7,514 nucleotides of DNA. It comes from Anaerolineae bacterium. Lineage in GTDB: Bacteria; Chloroflexota; Anaerolineae; B4-G1; SLSP01. The stretch is from NCBI GenBank assembly GCA_016927095.1, contig JAFGNI010000287.1, positions 1 through 7,514 of the forward strand, given 5' to 3'. The notes under the pieces were generated by a model. The model had not been told where the DNA came from. It made no database searches and saw nothing but the letters and a program-made list of their open reading frames with translations. The position numbers and the translations under genes were made by a program. Below, piece after piece: positions 1 through 7,400 of this stretch (positions are counted from its first letter, which is position 1; each line of letters opens with the position of its first letter).

Positions 1-1121
<1,121 letters not shown>

Positions 1122-1161
1122 CCGCTGTCTCTGCAGCCGGTTCGTTGCTCGTCTTTACTCC

Positions 1162-1198
1162 AGAGGGCCCCGGGGGAAGCCTTTCCCTCCGGGGCTCT
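1162..1198. terminator. Candidate bidirectional terminator hairpin between convergent genes
   Basis: The 80-base gap between the convergent exporter and kinase genes holds a GC-rich imperfect inverted repeat. The outer arms AGAG/CTCT and CCCCGG/CCGGGG pair, with a two-base bulge on the left, and GGGA/TCCC pairs inside around a short loop. Position between two converging stop codons suits a shared terminator. Neither strand has a U-tract after the stem, so classical intrinsic termination is not assured. Confidence 0.5.
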
Positions 1199-1201
1199 CG
1201 G

Positions 1202-2575
1202 TTACAGGTCCTGGTGGGATGGCGGGGGGATCGGCAGCGCGACGGTGAAGGTGGTCCCGCTACCGGCTTCGCTTGAGACGCGGACCGTCCCGTCATGGGC
1301 TTCAACCAGGGACTTCACGATCGCCAAGCCGAGCCCGGATTCGCCCGATGTCTGGGTCCGTGAGGGATCGGTGCGGTAGAAGCGTTCAAAGACCAACGGG
1401 AGGTCCTGGGGGGCGATGCCGGTCCCCGTATCGGACACACTTAGGTTGATGCACCTCTTGTCACGGGTCGCGCCCAGCGTGATTGTGCCGCCAGGTGGCG
1501 TGTACCGCAGGGCGTTTGTGACGAGGTTGTTCAGTACCTGCGCCATCCGCTCGGGATCGACCAAGACAGCGGGCAACTGTGCGGGCGCCTCCACCGCTAG
1601 ACCGATCCCCAGTTCTGCAGCCTGGACTGAATGGGCGGCGGCTGCCCGCTCCAACAAGACGGTCGGGGCCACTTGGCAGCGATTCAGTGGCAGTTCACCG
1701 GCATCTGCGAGAGACAACAGCCGGAGATCGCTTATCAGTCGGTTGAGATGCTGGGCTTCGCGGTGCATCGTCGCGTAGGTGGCGGGGGTGCCCTGGAGCT
1801 TGCCGTCGGCCAGACCCTCTGTATAGCCCAGCAAGACAGTCAGTGGCGTACGCAAATCATGAGCGATGTCTGCGGTCATCTGGCGCCGGAGGCGGTTGGT
1901 GCGTGCCAGGTCAGCACTCATTTGGTTGAAGGCGGCGGCTAGGTCGCCAATCTCGTCCTGTTGATCGATCCTCACTTGCCGGCCCAGGTCACCATTGGCG
2001 ACCGCGTGCGTAGCCTCGGTGAGCTTGCGGATCGGCTGGGTGAGCGTCCGGGCGAGAATGACGCTAGCCACGAGGGCGGCGGCGCCAGCCGTGATCGCGC
2101 TGAGCAAGATGGCGCGCTGGATCCGCTCCAGGAAGTCGCCCTCGGGCGTGTCCGGACGCCACGGCCCCATCAGGTTCTCGAAGTAGAGATAGCCTACCAC
2201 CTCGCCTTCGATCTCTAGCGGCACGCCGGCTTTGAGCACCGCTACCCGCAGCCTCGAACCTGGCGGGTAACGCCGCGGGCCGACAATAACCCTGTGCTCC
2301 GGATCGGTCAACGTGATCGCCATCGGCTTGGCCGAGTCATCCTGCCGCCAGGCGTGGTCTTCCTGGAAGAGCGCAACTACCCCCTCCCAGGATCCGTGAG
2401 TCGCATAGTGGTCGGTCAGGGACGCGACGATGCTCGATCTCTCCAGGTCGAAGAAGAACTTGCCGAAGGCGGATTGTGCCTGAACACCGGCGTAAAGAGC
2501 GACCAGCGCAGCGCCCACCAGGCCAATCGAGAGAAATGCCAACGTCAGCTTGAGGGAGATGGATCTCAGGCGCAA
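1202..2575 (-). CDS. Sensor histidine kinase with HAMP domain (BaeS-like)
   Basis: This membrane sensor kinase of a two-component system autophosphorylates on histidine and passes phosphate to the regulator encoded just upstream. Residues 9-30 form the first membrane helix, about 31-152 an extracytoplasmic sensor region I cannot assign to a named fold, and about 155-175 the second helix. HAMP follows (about 176-228, with 'DEIGDLAAAFNQM'). The H-box is IAHDLRTPL with phospho-acceptor H239; the ATPase domain has an N-box NNLVTNALRYTP (N354), G1 DTGTG (382-386), F-box FERFY (396-400) and G2 GESGLGL (411-417). At 457 aa it has normal length and all catalytic motifs. The start is TTG, the first possible start after the regulator's stop; AGAGG lies nine bases before it. 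The regulator's stop is 18 bases away and in the same frame, so the two genes are surely cotranscribed. The stimulus is unknown. Confidence 0.93.
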   Translation of the reverse strand: MRLRSISLKLTLAFLSIGLVGAALVALYAGVQAQSAFGKFFFDLERSSIVASLTDHYATHGSWEGVVALFQEDHAWRQDDSAKPMAITLTDPEHRVIVGPRRYPPGSRLRVAVLKAGVPLEIEGEVVGYLYFENLMGPWRPDTPEGDFLERIQRAILLSAITAGAAALVASVILARTLTQPIRKLTEATHAVANGDLGRQVRIDQQDEIGDLAAAFNQMSADLARTNRLRRQMTADIAHDLRTPLTVLLGYTEGLADGKLQGTPATYATMHREAQHLNRLISDLRLLSLADAGELPLNRCQVAPTVLLERAAAAHSVQAAELGIGLAVEAPAQLPAVLVDPERMAQVLNNLVTNALRYTPPGGTITLGATRDKRCINLSVSDTGTGIAPQDLPLVFERFYRTDPSRTQTSGESGLGLAIVKSLVEAHDGTVRVSSEAGSGTTFTVALPIPPPSHQDL

Positions 2576-2593
2576 GGGAACCCGCCTCTGAAC

Positions 2594-3286
2594 CTAGGGG
2601 AGCGATCCCGCGAAGCGATAGCCGACGCCGTAGACCGTCTCGATATACTGGGGATGCCGGGGATCCGGCTCGATCTTTGCGCGAAGGTTGCGAATATGGA
2701 CGTCGATCGTACGCTCGTAGCCTTCGTAGGCATCGCCCTGAAGACGCTCCAGCAGATCGTAGCGGGAGTAGACGCGGCCCGGTACGGACATCAGGGCCTC
2801 TAGAAGGCCGAACTCAGATGGGGTGAGGTCCTCGATATCCCGGTCCTCAATGCGCACGGTGCGGCGTCCTCGATCAAGGATCACCTTGCCGGCGCTCAAT
2901 ACATCCGGCACGATGGCGCCCTTACTCGTCCTCCGCAGCAGCGCGCGCACCCGAGCCGTCAGCTCGCGCAGGCTGAAAGGCTTGGTAACATAGTCATCCG
3001 CCCCCAGCTCGAGCCCAAGCACCTTGTCACTCTCGTCCAGCCGGGCGGTCAGGACGATGATGGGTGTGTCGGACTCCCGGGTATAGGCCCGGATGAAGTC
3101 GTAGCCTCCCATCGTGGGCATCATCAGATCCAAGAGAATGAGGTCGGGGCGCTCGTCGCGTGCGATGAACAGGGCCTCCTGCCCGTCCTGGGCAGTGAGG
3201 ACCCGGAATCCTTCAGCGGTGAGATAGTCGCTCACCATGGCAACGAGCTCCCGCTTATCATCCACCACAAGGAGTGTGTTGGTCAT
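2594..3286 (-). CDS. OmpR/PhoB-family response regulator
   Basis: This is a DNA-binding response regulator of 230 aa, the usual length for the family. The N-terminal receiver domain (about 1-118) has the acidic pair D9-D10, phospho-acceptor D53 in LLDLMMP, switch threonine T80 and conserved lysine K102 in the TKPF motif. The C-terminal winged-helix domain (about 130-228) has the family's LTPSEFGLLEAL start, a recognition-helix segment around ERTIDVHIRNLR (191-202) and the closing YGVGYRF hairpin (219-225). It is expected to be phosphorylated by the downstream kinase and to bind tandem DNA half-sites. The ATG at 3284-3286 is chosen because the protein then begins at the standard place, six residues before the acidic pocket; the ribosome site (AGAGAG abutting the start) is poor. 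The upstream gap carries a promoter and a direct repeat that suggest autoregulation. Confidence 0.95.
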   Translation of the reverse strand: MTNTLLVVDDKRELVAMVSDYLTAEGFRVLTAQDGQEALFIARDERPDLILLDLMMPTMGGYDFIRAYTRESDTPIIVLTARLDESDKVLGLELGADDYVTKPFSLRELTARVRALLRRTSKGAIVPDVLSAGKVILDRGRRTVRIEDRDIEDLTPSEFGLLEALMSVPGRVYSRYDLLERLQGDAYEGYERTIDVHIRNLRAKIEPDPRHPQYIETVYGVGYRFAGSLP

Positions 3287-3326
3287 CTCTCTGTAGCAGC
3301 CACTGACGTTTCCTGGAAATCCTATT

Positions 3327-3343
3327 GGATCACGTCTGGATCA
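3327..3343 (-). promoter_or_regulatory. Tandem direct repeat, candidate response-regulator operator
   Basis: On the minus strand TGATCC occurs twice with start-to-start spacing of exactly 11 bases (TGATCCAGACGTGATCC). One helical turn between direct half-sites is the arrangement that OmpR/PhoB-type dimers bind head-to-tail. It overlaps the -10 hexamer and the expected transcription start, which would favour repression or autoregulation. Binding by this regulator is inferred. Confidence 0.35.
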
Positions 3344-3348
3344 TACCA
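3340..3348 (-). promoter_or_regulatory. Extended -10 promoter for the regulator-kinase pair
   Basis: Read on the minus strand, the 70-base gap upstream of the regulator contains TGGTATGAT. This is a TGn extension plus a -10 hexamer matching TATAAT at five of six bases. No good -35 is present at 16-18 bases, which is usual for extended -10 promoters. Transcription would begin near 3333, leaving a leader of about 47 bases. It would allow the two-component pair to be expressed separately from the upstream repeat-protein gene. Confidence 0.5.
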
Positions 3349-3356
3349 CAGACAGC

Positions 3357-4250
3357 CTAGTTCAGCACATAATCGCCGTCGCGCAGATAGAGGAATCCGT
3401 ACTGCGGAAGCTCTCTCGTCGGTATCTGGAAGGTCGTGCTGTTGAGCAGAGGCATCCAGGAAGACTCCTTGAGCAATCGATCGGCTTCAGCTCGGTCGAG
3501 CTTCCCATCTGCGACGGCTTGGGCTAGCCCGTCCTCGCGAGCTGCTGTCAGTCGCGCGATCAGTGACCGCCAGGTCAGTCGGCGGCGGACGAGCCAGTCA
3601 GCCAGGGGGTGTTCCTCAAGCTCCTCGAGCGTGATGTCGAGCGACTCGGCCAGAAGGACCCCGGGGTCGACGTAGGGATGCGCTCGATAGCGCATCAGCC
3701 GGTCCTCCATCTGTTCCTCTGTCATTACCCCTTCCTCTACCGCCTGAGTCAGTGCCTGTTCGAGGGCGGCCTCGCGCGCCGCTTGGAGCTCACCCAACGC
3801 GATCCCCAGGCTCTGCGCCAGAAAGGCCAGAAAGAGGGCCTCATCACCGCTTCGTTGCAGCTCTGCAGCCACCAGCGCGTAAGGGCCTGCCAACTGGTCA
3901 CCACGCGCCTCTCTCTCATGCGGCTCCGCAGTCGTAACCAGACCCTCGTTGAGTAGCTGGACGAGGAGCTTGCGGTGTGCTTGCTGGCGCGCTGCTTGCA
4001 GTTCCTCGCGACCGATGTCTAGCGCCTGGGCGAGTAGGGCATCACCTGCAGCGTCGCGATAGGGGTCGATATGGGCCCTCAGCTGGGCGATTGGCTGTGC
4101 AGCCTTCTGCACCGGTTGCAGGCCCTGGGGGTTCCTGCTGGAGATCCAGTGCCGCAATCTATTTGCTGCTGCTGTCAGCGCGCCTATAGTAAGAACCAGT
4201 GTCGTTCCGCCGACCAGCTCGACGGACATCACGATTGTCTCTCCGACCAT
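3357..4250 (-). CDS. Membrane-anchored helical-repeat protein of unknown function
   Basis: I do not recognise a named family. Residues 8-30 form one hydrophobic helix at the N terminus, followed by a basic stretch (RLRHWISSRN), so the large C-terminal part is probably cytoplasmic on a single anchor. The rest is mostly helical and repeats one unit. Copy 1 (about 71-108) has ALLAQALDIGREELQAARQQ. Copy 2 (about 142-184) has FLAQSLGIALGELQAAREAA and an EEGVMTEEQ tail. Copy 3 is split: LLAESLDITLEEL (199-211), then about 22 extra residues, then TAAREDGLAQAVADGKLDRAEADRLL-type sequence (235-260). The tail (263-297) is unlike the repeats and carries two aromatic patches. ATG is preceded by a strong GGGAGG seven bases upstream. 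It lies 70 bases upstream of the regulator on the same strand, so it may be cotranscribed and serve as an accessory to the two-component system; that is inference. The gene has no recognisable enzyme motif. Confidence 0.85.
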   Translation of the reverse strand: MVGETIVMSVELVGGTTLVLTIGALTAAANRLRHWISSRNPQGLQPVQKAAQPIAQLRAHIDPYRDAAGDALLAQALDIGREELQAARQQAHRKLLVQLLNEGLVTTAEPHEREARGDQLAGPYALVAAELQRSGDEALFLAFLAQSLGIALGELQAAREAALEQALTQAVEEGVMTEEQMEDRLMRYRAHPYVDPGVLLAESLDITLEELEEHPLADWLVRRRLTWRSLIARLTAAREDGLAQAVADGKLDRAEADRLLKESSWMPLLNSTTFQIPTRELPQYGFLYLRDGDYVLN

Positions 4251-4432
4251 GGCAAATCCTCCCTGCGCGATGGATACTCAGTGCACCTATGATACTGTCC
4301 ACTTATGAAGAAAATGTTAAGGAGTTGTTCGGACCCTGTGTAGTTCCGGTTGCCGGTGACCGGGGCTGACGTATACTGACCGTTGGGTGTTGGCTGGGAG
4401 AGGGCGCTACTTGGGATAGAAGGGGATACGAT
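4251..4432. promoter_or_regulatory. Divergent intergenic promoter region
   Basis: This 182-base gap separates the leftward repeat-protein gene from the rightward hydrolase gene and must hold promoters for both. It includes an AT-rich pocket at about 4302-4322. For the leftward gene a TATCAT -10 (4289-4294) is visible, five of six to consensus, but its best -35 (TTAACA, 4315-4320) is 20 bases away, so that assignment is weak. The rightward promoter is listed separately. Confidence 0.5.
4350..4377 (+). promoter_or_regulatory. Promoter for the hydrolase-transketolase operon, with overlapping inverted repeat
   Basis: A -35 TTGCCG (4350-4355, four of six) is followed after 16 bases by a -10 TATACT (4372-4377, five of six). 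The expected start near 4384 leaves a leader of about 49 bases to the ATG at 4433. An inverted repeat CCGGT-8-ACCGG (4346-4363) covers the -35, a usual place for a repressor operator, though arms of five bases can occur by chance in GC-rich DNA. Confidence 0.45.
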
Positions 4433-5458
4433 ATGGTGGAGTTCCCATCATTGGAATGGTCTAGGGTCTCTCCGACGGATGTCGGGTTCAGTGCGGACAA
4501 GCTCGCATTAGCTGTCTCCGACCTCGATGAGCTCGCAGGGCAACGCGGGTATCGACTTGCGATCGTGAAGGACGGGCTGCTGGCGGGCGAGAGCCACCGC
4601 GGCTTTGCACCTGATGAGCCGCTGGCTATCGCTTCGGCGGCCAAGTCGTTCTACAGCAACATCCTCGGCATCGCTGTGGCGGACGGCAAACTACCCTCGG
4701 TCGACGCTCCCGTGATCGACATCTACCCAGAGTTGGTGGACGTGCCGGAGGGTCAAGGCCCGAAAGAGGGGCGCTATGCCTTCCCGAAGGACGCTGCGAT
4801 CACGTACCGCCAGCTGATTGGAAACACCTCGGGCTATATGAAGCCCGGCGAGGAGCCAGGCGAGGTCTTCCACTACCAGACCTACGGCATGAACATCCTG
4901 ACACATGCGGTGGCCAAGGCGTATGGGCTCTACGACACGGCCGACCCCGAGGGCTCACCAGGGTTTCAGGTACTTATTCAGGAACGGCTCGCGGAGCCAA
5001 TCGGCGCGATCTTTGATTACACGCTTACGAACTTCGACTTGCACGCCAAGGCGCGCCTGGCCATCTTTGGATACTATTGCCAGATGCACGCCCGGTCACT
5101 GGACCTGGCGCGGGCTGGCTGGCTCTGGTGCAACTACGGGTGCTGGGGCGATGAACAGGTTATCCCAGAAGCCTGGATGCAGGCTTCGGTTGCGGTCAAT
5201 CCCGACATCGTCAAGCACGAGCCGGAATCCCAGTGGACCTATGGATATGGGTTCTGGACGAATGCAGCGGGCGTTCTGTGGCCGGACCTGCCGCGCGATG
5301 GCTTCACCGCGGCAGGGGCCGGTGGACATTACATCAGTGTCTTCCCTTCGCAAGGCCTTGTCATTGTGCAGAACCCCGGTCCCTATCACAACGCGCGCCC
5401 TGATGGAACCGTCGCTAACGGCGATTTCTTGGCGATGGTATTGGATGCCTTGCGGTGA
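4433..5458 (+). CDS. Serine hydrolase of the beta-lactamase/PBP-like fold
   Basis: The 341-aa protein belongs to the class C beta-lactamase-like serine hydrolases, which include esterases, DD-peptidases and amide or lactone hydrolases. The nucleophile motif SxxK is clear: S68-A-A-K71 in 'IASAAKSFYSNILG', at the start of the core helix. NTSGY (131-135) fits the conserved 'L..TSG' turn. The second motif, normally YxN, reads Y148-Q-T, keeping the tyrosine but replacing asparagine. The third, beta-strand motif is likely GAGGH-Y (295-300), with H299 in the place of the KTG/HxG residue, followed by 'PSQGLVIVQNPG'. No signal peptide or membrane segment is visible, so it probably works in the cytoplasm, which argues against a cell-wall or secreted antibiotic-resistance role. 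ATG is preceded by AAGGGG with suitable spacing. It lies 59 bases before the transketolase genes on the same strand. The substrate is unknown. Confidence 0.9.
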   Translation: MVEFPSLEWSRVSPTDVGFSADKLALAVSDLDELAGQRGYRLAIVKDGLLAGESHRGFAPDEPLAIASAAKSFYSNILGIAVADGKLPSVDAPVIDIYPELVDVPEGQGPKEGRYAFPKDAAITYRQLIGNTSGYMKPGEEPGEVFHYQTYGMNILTHAVAKAYGLYDTADPEGSPGFQVLIQERLAEPIGAIFDYTLTNFDLHAKARLAIFGYYCQMHARSLDLARAGWLWCNYGCWGDEQVIPEAWMQASVAVNPDIVKHEPESQWTYGYGFWTNAAGVLWPDLPRDGFTAAGAGGHYISVFPSQGLVIVQNPGPYHNARPDGTVANGDFLAMVLDALR

Positions 5459-5517
5459 GGCGAATACGCAGGAACAGCGAGTCAGCGAGCGGCCGGTTCG
5501 ATGAGTAAGGAGTACGT

Positions 5518-6363
5518 ATGTCTGAAGGATTTGAGCCTCTGAGTGTGGAGGCGTTGGTTGCGCAGGCGGCGGCGATCCGGTGCGATATCATCGAGATGAT
5601 CGCGGCGGCGCAGGCGGGGCACCCGGGGGGGTCCCTCTCAGCCGCTGACATAGTCACGGCGCTGTACTTCCGGGTGATGCGGCTGGACCCCTGCCGTCCC
5701 GATTGGCCCGATCGGGATCGTTTCATCCTGTCGAAGGGGCACGCCTGTCCCGTTTGGTACGCTGCCCTGGCTGAGCGGGAGTATTTCGACAAAGCGCATC
5801 TAGGCACACTGCGGCAGCTCAACAGCATCCTGCAGGGACACCCCGATATGACCAAGACGCCGGGTATCGACATGACGGCGGGCTCGCTTGGGCACGGGCT
5901 TTCAGCGGGACTGGGCATGGCGCTTAGCGCCAAGCTGCGTCACCAGGACTACCACGTCTGGGTGGTGCTGGGTGATGGGGAGGTTCAGGAAGGGTCGGTC
6001 TGGGAGGCTGCTATGGCGGCGGCTAAGTGGCGGCTTGATAACCTGACCGCGATCGTCGACCAGAACGGACTTCAGAACGATACTTGTGTTGACGAAGTAA
6101 TGCCCGTCGCCCCGCTGGCGGACAAGTGGCGGGCCTTCGGATGGGAGGTGGTCGAGATCGACGGTCATGATATGCCGGAGATAGTAGGAGCGCTGGAGGC
6201 AGCCAGGTCAGCGGTCGGGCGCCCCATCTGCATCGTCGCCCACACAGTGAAAGGGAAGGGCGTGTCCTACATGGAGAACCAGGCCGAATGGCACGGTAGA
6301 GCGCCGTGTGCTGAGGAGGTTGCGTGCGCGCTTGAGGAGATTCGGCGGTGTGCTTGTGAGTAG
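5518..6363 (+). CDS. Transketolase, N-terminal (TPP pyrophosphate-binding) subunit
   Basis: Transketolase moves a two-carbon ketol unit between sugar phosphates using thiamine diphosphate. Here the enzyme is split, and this 281-aa polypeptide is the half that binds the cofactor's diphosphate and magnesium. Visible motifs are GHPGG (34-38), SKGH (72-75), GSLGHGLS (122-129), the metal and diphosphate motif GDGEVQEG (152-159) ending at N183 in DQN, and the TVKGKG loop (243-248) with a conserved histidine near 259. The length matches split-type N-terminal subunits found in many Gram-positive bacteria, Chloroflexota and archaea. ATG follows AAGGAG with five bases between. It overlaps the C-terminal subunit gene by 14 bases. 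Split transketolases serve the pentose phosphate pathway or specialised sugar catabolism (for example apulose 4-phosphate cleavage); the sequence alone does not decide. Confidence 0.95.
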   Translation: MSEGFEPLSVEALVAQAAAIRCDIIEMIAAAQAGHPGGSLSAADIVTALYFRVMRLDPCRPDWPDRDRFILSKGHACPVWYAALAEREYFDKAHLGTLRQLNSILQGHPDMTKTPGIDMTAGSLGHGLSAGLGMALSAKLRHQDYHVWVVLGDGEVQEGSVWEAAMAAAKWRLDNLTAIVDQNGLQNDTCVDEVMPVAPLADKWRAFGWEVVEIDGHDMPEIVGALEAARSAVGRPICIVAHTVKGKGVSYMENQAEWHGRAPCAEEVACALEEIRRCACE

Positions 6364-7375
6364 GCCGGTCTACCACCACATCCGGTCCGATGTCATCGAG
6401 CTGCTCAAGGCGGGCACGCTGTTGAGCCAAGGGGCCGGTCAACCCACACGCTATGCCTATGCCGAGGCCATTGTTGGGGTGGGAGAGCTGCATGCCGACG
6501 TTGTCGTGCTCGATGCTGACGTCAGCAAGTCGCTGCGCACTACGCAGTTTGCGGAGGCGTTTCCCGAGCGGTCTTTCAACTTCGGCATCGCTGAGCAGAA
6601 TATGGTCGCTGCGGCGGCAGGGATGGCCACGACCGGTCTCATCCCCTTTGCCAGCAGCTACGCGGTCTTCCTGACCATGCGCGCGCTGGATCAGGTGCGT
6701 AACAGCATCCACTATCCTAGGCTCAACGTGAAGCTGGCCTCGAGTCACGGCGGCATCACGCCCGGTCCCGATGGGCCAACGCATCAGGGCCAGGAGGACC
6801 TCAGCTTGATGCGCGCCATCGCCAACTCGACGGTCGTAGCCGCGGCAGATTGCACGACGACCAAGCTCGCCACTTTTGCGGCGGCGGCATACGAGGGGCC
6901 CGTCTACCTGAGCTTCACGCGCGATCCGGTCCCTGATCTCTATGATGACACGTATCCCTTCGAGATTGGCAGGGCCGTCGTGATCCGTGAGGGCACCGAT
7001 GCCACCATCGTGGCGATCCGGGATATGGTCGCGCAGGCTCTGGTCGCGGCGACAACGTTGGCCCGGCGCGGGTTAAGCGTCCGTGTGATCGATTGCCACA
7101 CGCTCAAGCCGCTGGACGAGACGACCCTCCTGCAGGCGGCGAGGGAGACAGGCGCTGTGGTCACTGCCGAGAGTAACACAATCCTCGGCGGCCTAGGCAG
7201 CGCCATGGCGGAGTTGTTGGTCGAGAACCATCCCCTGCCGATGGAGCGCATCGGTCTCCGGGATACGTTCGCTGAGTCTGGACCTTACCTTGCGCTTCTG
7301 GAGAAGTATGGGATGTCAGCGGCGCACATTGCGAGCGCGGTGGAGCGGGTCGTACAGCGCAAGTCTGGAGGCTAG
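6350..7375 (+). CDS. Transketolase, C-terminal (pyrimidine-binding) subunit
   Basis: This is the second half of the split transketolase, holding the pyrimidine-binding and C-terminal domains; it would form an active enzyme with the preceding subunit. From the GTG at 6350 it has 341 aa. The activating glutamate is E82 in FNFGIAEQNM (78-87), followed by the substrate loop around SSHGGITPGPDGPTHQ (131-146, with H133 and H145), and a C-terminal domain beginning near 'IGRAVVIREGTDATIVA' with 'VIDCHTLKPLD' later. The start is uncertain: GTG 6350 has GAGGAG ten bases upstream and gives a natural N terminus; GTG 6356 is close behind; GTG 6308 would add an arginine-rich leader (MLRRLRARLRR) that looks like out-of-frame reading of the upstream gene. 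The overlap with the N-terminal subunit's stop indicates translational coupling and matched subunit levels. Confidence 0.93.
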   Translation: MLVSRPVYHHIRSDVIELLKAGTLLSQGAGQPTRYAYAEAIVGVGELHADVVVLDADVSKSLRTTQFAEAFPERSFNFGIAEQNMVAAAAGMATTGLIPFASSYAVFLTMRALDQVRNSIHYPRLNVKLASSHGGITPGPDGPTHQGQEDLSLMRAIANSTVVAAADCTTTKLATFAAAAYEGPVYLSFTRDPVPDLYDDTYPFEIGRAVVIREGTDATIVAIRDMVAQALVAATTLARRGLSVRVIDCHTLKPLDETTLLQAARETGAVVTAESNTILGGLGSAMAELLVENHPLPMERIGLRDTFAESGPYLALLEKYGMSAAHIASAVERVVQRKSGG

Positions 7376-7400
7376 AGTCCTGATTGATCCCTCCTCTAGC
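7371..7400 (+). terminator. Stem-loop at the end of the transketolase operon, possible terminator
   Basis: A perfect seven-base inverted repeat, GCTAGAG (7371-7377) and CTCTAGC (7394-7400), encloses a 16-base loop and includes the stop codon of the C-terminal subunit. No U-tract follows, and a rival pairing GGAGG/CCTCC overlaps it, so it may be a weak terminator or an mRNA-end structure. Confidence 0.3.

Noticed and set aside
2294..2803. Open frame of 169 codons on the plus strand opposite the kinase and regulator
   Set aside because: It is complementary to conserved kinase and regulator coding sequence and has no recognisable domain.
4305..4343. Tiny frame of 12 codons (ATG AAG AAA ...) in the divergent intergenic region
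   Set aside because: It has no ribosome site in front, lies in an AT-rich promoter pocket and upstream of the predicted transcription start of the rightward operon; better seen as chance.
4433..5458. Reading the serine hydrolase as an antibiotic-resistance beta-lactamase
   Set aside because: No signal peptide, altered YxN motif and metabolic neighbours make a cytoplasmic esterase-like role more likely.
5415..5933. Open frame of 172 codons on the minus strand across the hydrolase-transketolase junction
   Set aside because: Antisense to conserved transketolase motifs, with low-complexity Ser/Pro/Arg composition; no independent evidence.
6023..6784. Long open frame of 253 codons on the minus strand
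   Set aside because: It lies wholly antisense to the two well-supported transketolase subunits, is rich in Arg, Pro and Ala as expected of GC-rich antisense reading, and shows no family motif.
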